DNA of 64,000 bases, from NCBI GenBank assembly GCA_004134985.1, contig REGQ01000026.1:31732-95731 (forward strand). Reading direction: 5' to 3'. The position numbers and the translations under genes were made by a program. Each line of letters opens with the position of its first letter. Position 1 is the stretch's first letter. Under the pieces are notes generated by a model. The model did no database searches. It was given only the letters and a program-made list of their open reading frames with translations, and was not told the DNA's origin. This stretch comes from Paenibacillaceae bacterium (GTDB taxonomy: Bacteria > Bacillota > Bacilli > Paenibacillales > Paenibacillaceae). Shown here piece by piece: positions 28,240-36,132 of this stretch.

Positions 28240-28614
28240 CATGATCCGCGATCAAAGCAGGAGGGCCATGTGGTGGAGCGACTGCCTTCATGCAGCAAAA
28301 GCACCGCGCACGCATGAATTCTAACCGCGACAGCTCAGCGGGCACGAGTGGATTTATAACCGCACGAATGGAATTCTAACGCTGATGAGCGGCGCTATTT
28401 AGGGAAATTCAGCCCAATAAAAAATGTAAGGAAACTGAGACACCTTATTTCTAGAAAATCGCACGATTTTAGTCGTCTGTAGGGTGAATAAGCGCTGTGG
28501 CAAGCGTTAGAGTTGAAAAAGGGGCATTTGAGGCCATTTAAGCGCTGTGACAAGCGTTAGCGCAAAATCCCCCGCCCGCTCGTATTCGTCAACCGCTAAT
28601 TGTGGCTTTGAGCC
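28240..28614 (-). repeat. Inverted-repeat arm, copy B (contains the 185-bp element at 28376-28560)
   Basis: The 185-bp core (CTAACGCT...AGCGTTAG) lies at 28376-28560. Similarity to copy C extends on both sides: outward through GGTTAGAATTCATGCGTGCG and the CCACCACATGGCCCTCCTGC segment, and inward through GGCTCAAAGCCACAATTAG. The copy is inverted relative to copy C at 32491-32868. The two arms bracket the AT-richer block of genes at 28.9-32.2 kb. Confidence 0.8.
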
Positions 28615-28759
28615 GTCATTAAATGGATGCAGATACCCTGCGCCATACGACGGGTTGTCTGTTTTTTTGTTTTTGCGATAAACCCATAGGGGAACATTAG
28701 CTATAATTGGAGTTAAGCGGCAAATCCATCGCGCATTGCGCGGCGCGCTCCGCATATCC

Positions 28760-28903
28760 GGCGCAGCGCAGCAAAGCGCCAGCACCCTGCTACCGACGGG
28801 CAAGCCAGGCGCAGCCCAGCAAAGCGCCAGCACCCTGCTGCCGACGGGCAAGCCCGGCGCAGCCCAGCAAAACGCCAGCACCCTGCTGCCGACAGGCACG
28901 CTC
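28760..28903. repeat. 48-bp tandem repeat, three units
   Basis: Units begin at 28760, 28808 and 28856. Each is close to GGCGCAGCCCAGCAAAGCGC followed by CAGCACCCTGCTGCCGACGGGCAAGCCC in two pieces. Very GC-rich, next to AT-rich genes. It lies just downstream of the stop of the membrane protein gene at 28943. Confidence 0.85.
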
Positions 28904-28942
28904 GGCGCATTGTTGTGCTCAGGGCCTGGCGTGCCCGGTCCG

Positions 28943-29686
28943 TCATAGTTCCAGTTTTCTTGTTATAAATAGGTGCATTAAAGCATAGACACCTATGGCA
29001 ACGATTAAATGAAGGATAATCGAGTTAAAACTAATATCAAGCATCCCAATCAATAGGGGAGCAGATCCTGCTGCATGCGTTGAACTTAACTGATTGGCTA
29101 CATAAGGGTAAACCCCAAAAACAATGGCAATGTAAACGACCATATAAGCATATTTATGCCACGTTTTGATGCCTAGGAATAACACGGTACCGAATAATAT
29201 AGGAATCACGGATACGAACCGAATAATGCCTCCTCCCCAGATAAACTCCCAAGTATACTCGCTCATTCCTTTCATCTCTCTAGCAAGAATCTCATCAAAG
29301 ATGCTTGAAGAGCCGATCCAAAAGGTAAGTAACAGAAAAAGAAAGACCAAAGCGATAATTTGGAACCACTGCCACAGAAAGACGGCACTTACCTTGCTCA
29401 ATAATTTTACATACATTGATCCAGGTGATAAATACCAATTAAATTTCGTTCCTTTTCTCCATTCATACCAAAACACTTCTACTCCCGTGCTAACAAGAGA
29501 TAATACAAAAAAGAAATATAATAAAAATGCAATGATTTCGAAATCCCCTGTCTCAAAAGTACGGCCAATTCTTATCTGAAATAACTTCAATGATAGCGTT
29601 CCTAAAACCAATAACAAAAAGAAAATGCCATTCACAGGAAGAAGCAACCGAAGGTCTCTCTTCACATGAAATATCCACGTCTTCAT
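28943..29686 (-). CDS. ABC-2-type membrane protein of a YtrA-regulated transporter
   Basis: 247 residues with about six hydrophobic segments (GIFFLLLVLGTLSL, IIAFLLYFFFVLSLV, FQIIALVFLFLLLTFWI and others) and a short loop after each, resembling ABC-2 permeases of the Ytr type. It has no close motif I can name beyond that. The start overlaps the stop of the ATPase gene (TAATGA), so the two are translated together and should form one transporter. Noticeably AT-richer than genes outside the 28-32 kb block. Confidence 0.75.
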   Translation of the reverse strand: MKTWIFHVKRDLRLLLPVNGIFFLLLVLGTLSLKLFQIRIGRTFETGDFEIIAFLLYFFFVLSLVSTGVEVFWYEWRKGTKFNWYLSPGSMYVKLLSKVSAVFLWQWFQIIALVFLFLLLTFWIGSSSIFDEILAREMKGMSEYTWEFIWGGGIIRFVSVIPILFGTVLFLGIKTWHKYAYMVVYIAIVFGVYPYVANQLSSTHAAGSAPLLIGMLDISFNSIILHLIVAIGVYALMHLFITRKLEL

Positions 29687-30381
29687 TATTTTCCCACCCC
29701 AGCAAATAAATCTTTAAGAGACTTACCATTAGTGTAACGGTATTCCTCTATATCAGAAATGACTTCAGCCCTACCATCTCGAAGAAATATCACGCCATCG
29801 GCAAGCATTTCTACATTTTCATAGGCATGAGTAGCAATGACAACCATTCGGTCTTCTTCAACAAGAAGATCAGTTAAGATTGACAGCATCGCTGCCTTCT
29901 TTGCTGTATCAAGATTAGCAAGCACTTCATCAATGAAAATAAATGGCTTTGATCCTCCTATTGCGACAATTAATGACAATAAATGTCGTTGCCCTGCGGA
30001 TAGTTCACCACATCTCGTATGTAGCGGAAGATCTATATTTATGCACATGTCTTTTGCTGCAGCTAGCTTGAATTCGTTAAGTAATTTTGTTTGGTCTTCT
30101 AAAATGATAAAGGGTGTTTTATAAGGATCAAAACCACTTTCTTCTGAAACATAACTGGATTGTATCGCCCTTTCCGCTCTTGAACTCTGGCCATTTAGAC
30201 TTAAAGAACCGGTTTCAATTGGAGCGAGGCCTGCACATATCTTCAAAAACGTTGATTTTCCCGATCCATTTGCTCCAAGCAATACGACAAAACGGTTATG
30301 GGTCAATGCTGCCGATAGATTCGAAAATACTCGTTTTTTCCCGTATTTTTTTTCGATAGCCTTAACTATCAATTCATTCAC
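29686..30381 (-). CDS. ABC transporter ATPase (YtrB-like)
   Basis: 231 residues. Walker A is GANGSGKST, the signature LSAGQRHLLSL, Walker B FIFIDEVLANLD, and the H-loop follows in VIATHAYENVEML. The start is GTG at 30381, overlapping the GntR stop by four bases (GTGA); no in-frame ATG fits. The coupling and order (GntR, ATPase, permease) match YtrA-type loci, where the transporter often responds to cell-wall-active compounds (family knowledge). Confidence 0.88.
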   Translation of the reverse strand: MNELIVKAIEKKYGKKRVFSNLSAALTHNRFVVLLGANGSGKSTFLKICAGLAPIETGSLSLNGQSSRAERAIQSSYVSEESGFDPYKTPFIILEDQTKLLNEFKLAAAKDMCINIDLPLHTRCGELSAGQRHLLSLIVAIGGSKPFIFIDEVLANLDTAKKAAMLSILTDLLVEEDRMVVIATHAYENVEMLADGVIFLRDGRAEVISDIEEYRYTNGKSLKDLFAGVGK

Positions 30382-30752
30382 GAATCCTTCATCTCCTTTA
30401 ATGACCGTTTTAATGAATCAACCATTTCATCTTCTGAAAATCCAAGCCTTTTCATGTATTTAATTAGCGCCTGCATTTGATCAGCTGCAAGTGATTTCTT
30501 TAATCCTTGTATGTCCTCCATATCCATTGTTACAAACGTTCCTTGACCCCTTTTCGAAAACGTAATCTTCTCACGGTCCATCTCCAAATACGCTCTAGAA
30601 ACCGTATTCGGGTTCACTTGTAAACGTTGTGCTGTGTCTCGCACCGAAGGTAGTTTCTCTCCTGGAGCGAGCTCCCCGCTGCATATTTGCTGATAATAAT
30701 AATCGGCAATTTGGGCATAGATTGCTTTGTTCGGATCAAATTGCATGCTCAA
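30378..30752 (-). CDS. GntR-family regulator, YtrA subfamily
   Basis: 124 residues: a winged helix (IYAQIADYYYQQICSGELAPG ... LPSVRDTAQRLQVNPNTVSRAY) and only a short C-terminal helical tail, the YtrA form. The TTG at 30752 is preceded by AAAGGAGG with a nine-base spacer and is preferred over ATG 30746. It should repress its own operon by binding inverted AGTGTA/TACACT half-sites, which are visible at 30965-30988 and upstream of the CPBP protease at 32245-32268. Confidence 0.88.
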   Translation of the reverse strand: MSMQFDPNKAIYAQIADYYYQQICSGELAPGEKLPSVRDTAQRLQVNPNTVSRAYLEMDREKITFSKRGQGTFVTMDMEDIQGLKKSLAADQMQALIKYMKRLGFSEDEMVDSLKRSLKEMKDS

Positions 30753-30814
30753 TAACGAAAGCCTCCTTTCTTAAACCGAGAAGCCAGACGTAACAAGCAC
30801 GCCTGACTTCTTCA

Positions 30815-30961
30815 TTAAAGCACATCACGCTTTTGCAAGACAAAATGAGCAATAAGGAGAACTATAACGATATGGCCCCCAAGAAAACGAAGTGATAACC
30901 GTATGTTTTCAAAATGGGACCGATAGCGAGGCACAAATTGAGTACCCTCTTCCAAAAAGGC
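30815..30961 (-). pseudogene. Remnant of an ABC-2 permease C-terminus
   Basis: Between the operator-promoter at 30965-31007 and the gntR start, the minus strand reads YRSHFENIRLSLRFLGGHIV, then IVLLIAHFVLQKRDVL and a stop. This looks like the last membrane helix and tail of an ABC-2 permease. No start codon with a ribosome site precedes it, and the rest of the gene is absent. It may be what is left after a deletion that joined a promoter to the gntR operon. Confidence 0.35.
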
Positions 30962-30964
30962 ATT

Positions 30965-31007
30965 AGTGTTATAATTAAATAGTACGCTAGACCTGCATGA
31001 AATGCAA
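30965..31007 (-). promoter_or_regulatory. Promoter with YtrA-type operator upstream of the gntR-ABC operon
   Basis: On the minus strand TTGCAT (31007-31002), 17 bases, TACTAT (30984-30979). The -10 lies inside the imperfect inverted repeat AGTGTT-N12-TACGCT (30965-30988). The arrangement matches, base for base in spacing, the promoter of the CPBP protease at 32245-32287. Repression by the YtrA-type GntR is the natural reading (inference). Confidence 0.6.
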
Positions 31008-31149
31008 GATTAGTGATACGATCTCAAATTGTCTCAAGGTGTAAATTTCAAGTGTAAATTTCAATTAAACAATTAAAAATATCACACTTGATAAGTAATA
31101 ATACTTCATCAAATGGAACTAACGTTTGACTACACGTTTTTAAAAATTT

Positions 31150-31197
31150 AAAACCCGCAAAAGCCTTGTGAAATCAAGGTTTTTTACGGGTTTTTTA
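31150..31197 (-). terminator. Terminator after the CPBP protease gene
   Basis: Nested hairpins: outer AAACCCG / CGGGTTT and inner CCTTG / CAAGG. A T-rich run follows on both strands (TTTTTTAT on plus, GGGTTTTAAATTTT on minus), so it can act in both directions. It lies about 65 bases past the protease stop. Confidence 0.7.
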
Positions 31198-31263
31198 TCT
31201 CCAACTGAGTATTCCTCGACATATTCAATACATCATTTTAAGTCCGCATATTTATCCTGCATC

Positions 31264-32217
31264 TCATTGTGTCGAGTCTGCCGCGATCGAGTTCTTGTTC
31301 CGAGGAGTCAACTCTGGACCCGTTCGGCGAGTTCTGAACCATACGATTGCAGTGATGAGGATAACCGCGGCACATTGCAGAAGATATAGCGGCGTTCCCG
31401 CCCCAACCGATCGGTCGGCGGCACCCAACAAATCGACGTTTAGTAACAAAACGATAACGAAGTAGAGCGTGTTGTTAACCGCATGTAAAACAATCGAGTG
31501 CTCTAGGCCACCCGTACGCCAGGTGATCAATGTAAAGGTAATGCCGAGAACCATGTAATACAGATTGAACCACGGGTCGGTCGACAAGTGAATAATGGCG
31601 CACACCACACTCGAGACAACGATGCCGAAGATAAGCGACGCCCTTGGACTTCGGACCCAACTGGAGGCGACCTGAAATAGAAATCCCCGAAAGGCGTATT
31701 CCTCCCCTGCACTTTGGAGCGGCGCCAGCAACACGGAAATTGCGAAGACAGCAAGCAGATCATTGACACGCCATTCCGTAGTCGTGTATGGCTCGATCAT
31801 GTGGAAGATGACCATGCAGACTGTCCAGATCGGAACAATAAGCAACACTGCACGACCGAAAACGGCTGGACGGAAGGATGAGCGCACCGAGTGCAGCATA
31901 GATCCCTTCACACCATAGAGCCAGCGCAGTAACAACATACTCCACGGGATGAGCAGAGCAGCGGAAAGAAAGATCCCAACAGCGAAAACCGGGGTGTATT
32001 CCGTCCCCCCAGCTAACGGACTAACGCGCCCAAAGACGTGGGTGTCGATTAAGGTTGAAATAAAAGTGATCGAATAGATAAAAAAGAACATCCCGCCGAT
32101 GAGGAGCAAAATTGCGAAAAGACCACGTCCTATGCGACGCTTGTCACTTACGAGTATGCGATGGTATGGCACCTCTTCCGGCACATCCACCGTCCCTCGT
32201 TTAGTTTGATTTATCAT
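31264..32217 (-). CDS. CPBP-family intramembrane metalloprotease (CAAX/Abi type)
   Basis: 317 residues with about eight membrane segments. The catalytic motifs are SAGEEYAFRGFLFQ (EExxxR) around residue 170, an Ile-Ile-His motif (CAIIHLS) and HAVNN near residue 245. GGGAGGAG lies five to nine bases before the ATG. Its promoter carries a perfect AGTGTA-N12-TACACT operator like that of the neighbouring gntR-ABC operon, so it is probably co-regulated. Bacterial members include bacteriocin immunity proteins (family knowledge), which would fit a stress or immunity role here (inference). Confidence 0.87.
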   Translation of the reverse strand: MINQTKRGTVDVPEEVPYHRILVSDKRRIGRGLFAILLLIGGMFFFIYSITFISTLIDTHVFGRVSPLAGGTEYTPVFAVGIFLSAALLIPWSMLLLRWLYGVKGSMLHSVRSSFRPAVFGRAVLLIVPIWTVCMVIFHMIEPYTTTEWRVNDLLAVFAISVLLAPLQSAGEEYAFRGFLFQVASSWVRSPRASLIFGIVVSSVVCAIIHLSTDPWFNLYYMVLGITFTLITWRTGGLEHSIVLHAVNNTLYFVIVLLLNVDLLGAADRSVGAGTPLYLLQCAAVILITAIVWFRTRRTGPELTPRNKNSIAADSTQ

Positions 32218-32244
32218 TTTTTCTCCTCCCTTTCAAAGAGTACT

Positions 32245-32287
32245 AGTGTAATACTTAAATAGTACACTGAACATAGGTGAAATGCAA
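32245..32287 (-). promoter_or_regulatory. Promoter with perfect YtrA-type operator of the CPBP protease gene
   Basis: Inverted repeat AGTGTA-N12-TACACT at 32245-32268 overlaps the -10 TACTAT (32264-32259). The -35 TTGCAT is at 32287-32282 with a 17-base spacer. It lies 28 bases upstream of the protease start. The downstream gntR gene is the obvious candidate regulator. Confidence 0.7.
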
Positions 32288-32490
32288 GAGAATTATAGAC
32301 ATAACAAAGAGACTTCCCCCCAACTTGGAGAAGTTTTCAGGTGACCAAACCAGAAGATCCAAGGGAGTGAACCTGCTATTGTCGCCTACGTGAATGAGAG
32401 GAATCAGCCTTTCTACGCCCTACAATCCCAAGCAGGCCAAGCAATTGCTGGAGGCCTCCGTTTCGTCTGGAATGAAAGTAAAGCACGGTA

Positions 32491-32868
32491 GGCTCAAGCC
32501 ACAATTAACGGTTAACGAATAGAGCGAGCGGGGGGGGGGGCTTGCGCTAACGCTTGTCACAGCTCTTAAATGGCCTCAAAAGCCCCTTTTTCAACTCTAA
32601 CGCTTACCACAGCGCTTATTCACCCTACAGACGACTAAAATCGTGCGATTTTCTATAAATAAGGTGGCTCAGTTTCCTTACAATATTTATTGGTCTGAAT
32701 TTCCCTAAATAGCGCCGCTCATCAGCGTTAGAATTCCATTCGTGCGGTTACAAATCCACTCGCGCCCGCTGAGCTGTCGCGGTTAGAATTCATGCGTGCG
32801 CGGTGCTTTTGCAGTAGGAAGGCAGTCGGTCCACCACATGGCCCTCCTGCTTTGATCACGGATCATGT
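32491..32868 (+). repeat. Inverted-repeat arm, copy C (contains the 185-bp element at 32547-32731)
   Basis: The 185-bp core is at 32547-32731, preceded by a run of ten or more G. Similarity with copy B (inverted, 28240-28614) covers the full arm, with scattered base changes and small indels. The left module GGCTCAAGCCACAATTAACG is also related to the 3' end of a small frame near copy D (52238-52369). Confidence 0.8.
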
Positions 32869-32917
32869 TAACTACCGATTACGGAACATAAGTTCGCTAA
32901 AAAGGGAACATTAAAAA

Positions 32918-32959
32918 ACGTACCCACCAACGTCAATAAGTTTGAGTTGGCGGATACGT
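32918..32959 (-). terminator. Strong Rho-independent terminator of the LytTR-ABC operon
   Basis: Stem ACGTA-CC-CCAAC / GTTGG-GG-TACGT with a 14-base loop, followed on the minus strand by TTTTTT. It would end transcription coming from the small membrane protein gene at 33283. Confidence 0.75.
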
Positions 32960-32975
32960 CACACTATTCCCTGAT

Positions 32976-33041
32976 CTACTGCTTCATCTGACAAACCATA
33001 AGTCCAATTCCATCTAAATCATAACAAGTGAAGAGTGTGAG
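32976..33041 (-). pseudogene. Possible VOC (glyoxalase-fold) C-terminal remnant
   Basis: The minus strand reads LTLFTCYDLDGIGLMVCQ, close to the FxDPDGN-type end of VOC/glyoxalase-family proteins, followed by a stop at 32976. Nothing upstream in frame supports the rest of the domain. Tentative. Confidence 0.25.
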
Positions 33042-33282
33042 GCTTAACCATTGCAGCACCGCTCCCTTAGATTGAGGAAGTGGCTGAAGTCAGAGGTGAG
33101 CAACAAAGTGTTTCTATCACACGGTTGCCGAAATCCGCTACAATGTTCAGCAGTTTATGGATGAAATTTTGAAATCTTGCTGGCGATCATTGAGCGTCTT
33201 TGTATCAGGTTTGATCGTCTTTGTATCAGGTTTGCTCGTCTTGTGTCAGGTGTTAATAGATGATTCTTTCGTTCAAATTTAT

Positions 33283-33573
33283 TTAGTTAACCGCTGCACG
33301 CGCTACTCGATTGACCAACAAAACAACTAGCAGGTGGATGACCAGCACGCTTCCCAGTACGATAAAACTGATGATATCGATAATTGCGCTATAACCTTGC
33401 TGGAAAAACAGAAACTTGGTGGTTACCCCAGCCAGGCAGACTACAATGAACAGCGATGGCAGCCAAATCATCCGCCGCAGCCGCGGATAGCGACTAAGCC
33501 ATCCGTAATAGAGAAAAGAAAGCAAGCCTGCTGCTGCGATGATAATCAGAAACATTTGCTCATTCAACGCCAT
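33283..33573 (-). CDS. Small three-helix membrane protein
   Basis: 96 residues with three hydrophobic segments (FLIIIAAAGLLSFLY, WLPSLFIVVCLAGVTTKFL, ISFIVLGSVLVIHLLVVLL). No family is recognised. GGGGG lies only one base from ATG 33573; an in-frame TTG two codons downstream (33567) would have better spacing. It follows the ABC-2 permease by 38 bases and is probably the last gene of the LytTR-ABC operon. Confidence 0.65.
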   Translation of the reverse strand: MALNEQMFLIIIAAAGLLSFLYYGWLSRYPRLRRMIWLPSLFIVVCLAGVTTKFLFFQQGYSAIIDIISFIVLGSVLVIHLLVVLLVNRVARAAVN

Positions 33574-33611
33574 TCCCCCTTTTTAAACACATTATAACAA
33601 AATTCAGGAGA

Positions 33612-34763
33612 TTAACTAGCTGCTTTCCCAGCAAAATTTCGGAAGCGCAGGGAAGCGATCAGCAAACATATCAGACCAAAACCTAAAAGTATGGCCAGGT
33701 GCATCCATACACCGCCAATCGTCGCTCCCCTGACAATGACATCCTGCATGCCGCGCAGCGCCCAGTATTGCGGGGTGAACTGCCCAATCGTCTGAATGAC
33801 TTTCGGAAGAAACTCATATGGAAACCAAAGTCCGCCTACGATCGCTCCACCCATCGCAATCACCTGTACGAGTGCAATGCCCATATTTTCGCTGGAAACG
33901 AGCATGGACAGCATTAATCCCATCCCGGTTGCACAAATCGCAAGTGCGATAACCAGGCTGCCGATTGCGAACACATTGCCAATTTCCAATCCGTAAACCA
34001 GTTTACCGAACGTAAGCAGTACCGTAGACTGAATGACGACGACGATAATATTTGGAATCCACATGCCAATCAAATAATGATAGGCTTTCATTGGCGTTCC
34101 TTGCAGTCGGGACAGCATACCCGAATTCCGTTCCCGCATAAAGTTGCTAATCATTGTAATCATAATGAAGAAGACGAACATGACGGTATAGCCGGGCGTA
34201 ATTTGTGCCGAAGGATCTGCTGTTTGCGCGTTTTCTTTGATCTCCTTTACTACCAGCGAAGGTGCAAGCAGCGCATTCACTTGCTCATCTGACTGCAGCA
34301 GCTCCTGCAATCCCGCTTTCAATTTCATCTCCTGATATCCCTTCGCCACACCCTCCAGTACAGCAGCAACCGGCGCCGCGGCGGCATCGTCAGCAGCATC
34401 CCGGTACAATTCGACTTCAGCCGCTGCTCCGCTGCTCAACTGCTCTTCATAACCGGCAGGAATGACGAGCAGTGAGCTCTGTTTGCCGTCTTTGATCCGA
34501 ACCAGCTGTTTGTCCAGTTCGTCGTCGGTGTTCGTTACCAACTCGAAGCCTGGAACAGCCTGCAGCGTAGCGATGAACTGCTGGGACTGTGCCGTTTGGT
34601 CGGCATCATAGTAATTGATCTTATACGTCTGGCTTGAACCGGCACTGCCAAAAATCGATGAGAAGATGACTATGAAAGCGACAGGCAACACGAACAACCA
34701 GAAGAATGACCCCTTATCCTTGAGGACCAGCAGCAGTTCTTTTTGCACAATACTTTGGATCAT
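33612..34763 (-). CDS. ABC-2 family permease (LnrM/LnrN, YhgE-like export type)
   Basis: 383 residues: one N-terminal membrane helix (FFWLFVLPVAFIVIFSSIF), a large extracellular domain of about 150 residues, then five or six helices at the C-terminus. RERNSGMLSRLQGTPM is typical of permeases of drug and lantibiotic/linearmycin exporters. AGGAGG lies nine bases upstream. It pairs with the ATPase gene 13 bases upstream. Confidence 0.85.
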   Translation of the reverse strand: MIQSIVQKELLLVLKDKGSFFWLFVLPVAFIVIFSSIFGSAGSSQTYKINYYDADQTAQSQQFIATLQAVPGFELVTNTDDELDKQLVRIKDGKQSSLLVIPAGYEEQLSSGAAAEVELYRDAADDAAAAPVAAVLEGVAKGYQEMKLKAGLQELLQSDEQVNALLAPSLVVKEIKENAQTADPSAQITPGYTVMFVFFIMITMISNFMRERNSGMLSRLQGTPMKAYHYLIGMWIPNIIVVVIQSTVLLTFGKLVYGLEIGNVFAIGSLVIALAICATGMGLMLSMLVSSENMGIALVQVIAMGGAIVGGLWFPYEFLPKVIQTIGQFTPQYWALRGMQDVIVRGATIGGVWMHLAILLGFGLICLLIASLRFRNFAGKAAS

Positions 34764-34776
34764 GTTTTTATTCCTC

Positions 34777-35706
34777 CTAGTCTCTCAGTTTGGTTCCGGT
34801 CAATTTCAAAAATACACTTTCCAGCGACGGTTTCATCAACTGCAGCGCTTGGACCGCCGAGCCCTGCTCTGACAAGTGTTGAGCAACATGCTGCAGTGTC
34901 GCAACAGAATCACTGCTCTCAAGCAGCCAGCCGCGACCTTCCTGACGCGCCTCTTTAATCCCCATTGCCACAGGCGCTTTCGTTAGACCCTCAGCTTCAA
35001 CATACACGGCTTGGACGGCATAGTGATCCAGCAGTCGATGCAGGCTGTCCTGTGCGGCGACTTTGCCGTGATCAATAATTGCCACATCGTCACAGAGCGC
35101 CTCAACCTCTTCCATATAGTGGGTGGAATATACGATAGACATTCCTTGTTGTCGCAATATTCTGATCATTTCAAAGATATGATTTCTCGACTGCGGGTCA
35201 ATGCCCACCGTTGGTTCATCCAGAATGAGCAGCTTCGGCTGATGAAGCATGGCCGCTATGATATTAATGCGCCGTTTCATCCCGCCGGAGTAGCTCCCTA
35301 GCGGATCATCCGCCCGCTCGGTCAACCCGACCTGCTCCAGCAGTTCGGACATTCGCTGTTTCAATTCTGCTCCCCGCACCCCGTACATTTTGCCAAAGAA
35401 GGTGAGATTTTGCCTGCCGCTAAGCTTGTCATACAAAGTAATGTCCTGCGGGACGTAGCCAACCAGCCGACGGATCGCATTCATCTGTTTCCGCACATCC
35501 ATGCCCGCTACTCGAACCGTCCCCTGATCGGAGCGGATAATGCCGCTAATGATCTTCATTAAACTTGACTTTCCCGCACCGTTTGGACCCAGCAGTCCGA
35601 AGCATGTTCCTTCCTGTACCTTGATGCTAACCTGATCCAGCGCTTTTTTGCGGCCATATTGCTTGACGACTTGATCAATTTCCAATATATTAACCTGCTT
35701 CGTCAT
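34777..35706 (-). CDS. ABC transporter ATPase (DrrA/LnrL type)
   Basis: 309 residues: Walker A GPNGAGKSS, signature YSGGMKRRINI, Walker B LLILDEPTVGIDPQSR, H-loop STHYMEEVEALCD. The C-terminal about 80 residues form the extension typical of DrrA-like exporters. Fourth-from-last in an operon LytTR / DUF3021 / ATPase / permease / small membrane protein, with gaps of 15 and 13 bases. Likely exports an antimicrobial or lipid (inference). Confidence 0.9.
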   Translation of the reverse strand: MTKQVNILEIDQVVKQYGRKKALDQVSIKVQEGTCFGLLGPNGAGKSSLMKIISGIIRSDQGTVRVAGMDVRKQMNAIRRLVGYVPQDITLYDKLSGRQNLTFFGKMYGVRGAELKQRMSELLEQVGLTERADDPLGSYSGGMKRRINIIAAMLHQPKLLILDEPTVGIDPQSRNHIFEMIRILRQQGMSIVYSTHYMEEVEALCDDVAIIDHGKVAAQDSLHRLLDHYAVQAVYVEAEGLTKAPVAMGIKEARQEGRGWLLESSDSVATLQHVAQHLSEQGSAVQALQLMKPSLESVFLKLTGTKLRD

Positions 35707-35721
35707 TGATTTTGCCCCTTT

Positions 35722-36132
35722 CTATTTACGTTTCATCGAATCATTCATTGCTTTCGCCTGTCTAGTGAAGTAATACCGGAAGCTTAACCAGAAAATACTG
35801 TAGATGATCAGGAAAAACATCAAGCCTGCCAAGAGTGAAATTAGCTTCAACGGATACCATCCAACGAATACAGCAATGGGAAAGAAGACGGTAATCGACA
35901 GCAAGAGATGAACAATCACCTGTTTCAACGGACTCCATTTGTCATAATCAAATATTAAGGATGATGCGCCAAAATACATCCCCATTACCATGCTTCCACA
36001 TAAACTTAACCAGAGTGTATACACTTCTACCGTTTCTTTGCCCAAAATGACAAACACGGTCAAGAAGAGGAACATATTGATTGCCGAGAAGCCGATCCCT
36101 ACGAACATTCTTTTAAAAATCTCAGCCCTCAT
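35722..36132 (-). CDS. DUF3021 membrane protein paired with LytTR regulator
   Basis: 136 residues with four hydrophobic segments (INMFLFLTVFVIL, LWLSLCGSMVMGMYFG, VIVHLLLSITVFFPIAVFV, LISLLAGLMFFLIIYSIFW). The layout and position match DUF3021 proteins, which are regularly encoded right after a LytTR DNA-binding protein and restrain it from the membrane (family knowledge). It overlaps the LytTR gene by 11 bases. Confidence 0.8.
   Translation of the reverse strand: MRAEIFKRMFVGIGFSAINMFLFLTVFVILGKETVEVYTLWLSLCGSMVMGMYFGASSLIFDYDKWSPLKQVIVHLLLSITVFFPIAVFVGWYPLKLISLLAGLMFFLIIYSIFWLSFRYYFTRQAKAMNDSMKRK

Larger units (their letters stand above)
28014..28942. other. Repeat-rich intergenic region
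   Basis: Contains a GCGGACAGACGTCCCGCTATTT motif (about 28111-28132, also seen near 57134 and 57186), element copy B with its extended flanks (28240-28614) and a 48-bp tandem repeat (28760-28903). A minus-strand frame across 28507-28899 is open only because the tandem repeat is a multiple of three; no gene is recognised. Confidence 0.65.
32218..33282. other. 1.06-kb intergenic region with repeats and gene relics
   Basis: Holds the protease promoter, a protein-like but broken stretch at about 32390-32520, inverted-repeat copy C, a strong minus-strand terminator (32918-32959), a short VOC-like relic (32976-33041) and three copies of a 23-base unit TCGTCTTTGTATCAGGTTTG (33193-33252). No intact gene is supported. 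Confidence 0.65.

Noticed and set aside
28507..28899. Minus-strand frame of 130 residues
   Set aside because: It is a product of the 48-bp repeat and the dispersed element; no ribosome site, no plausible protein.
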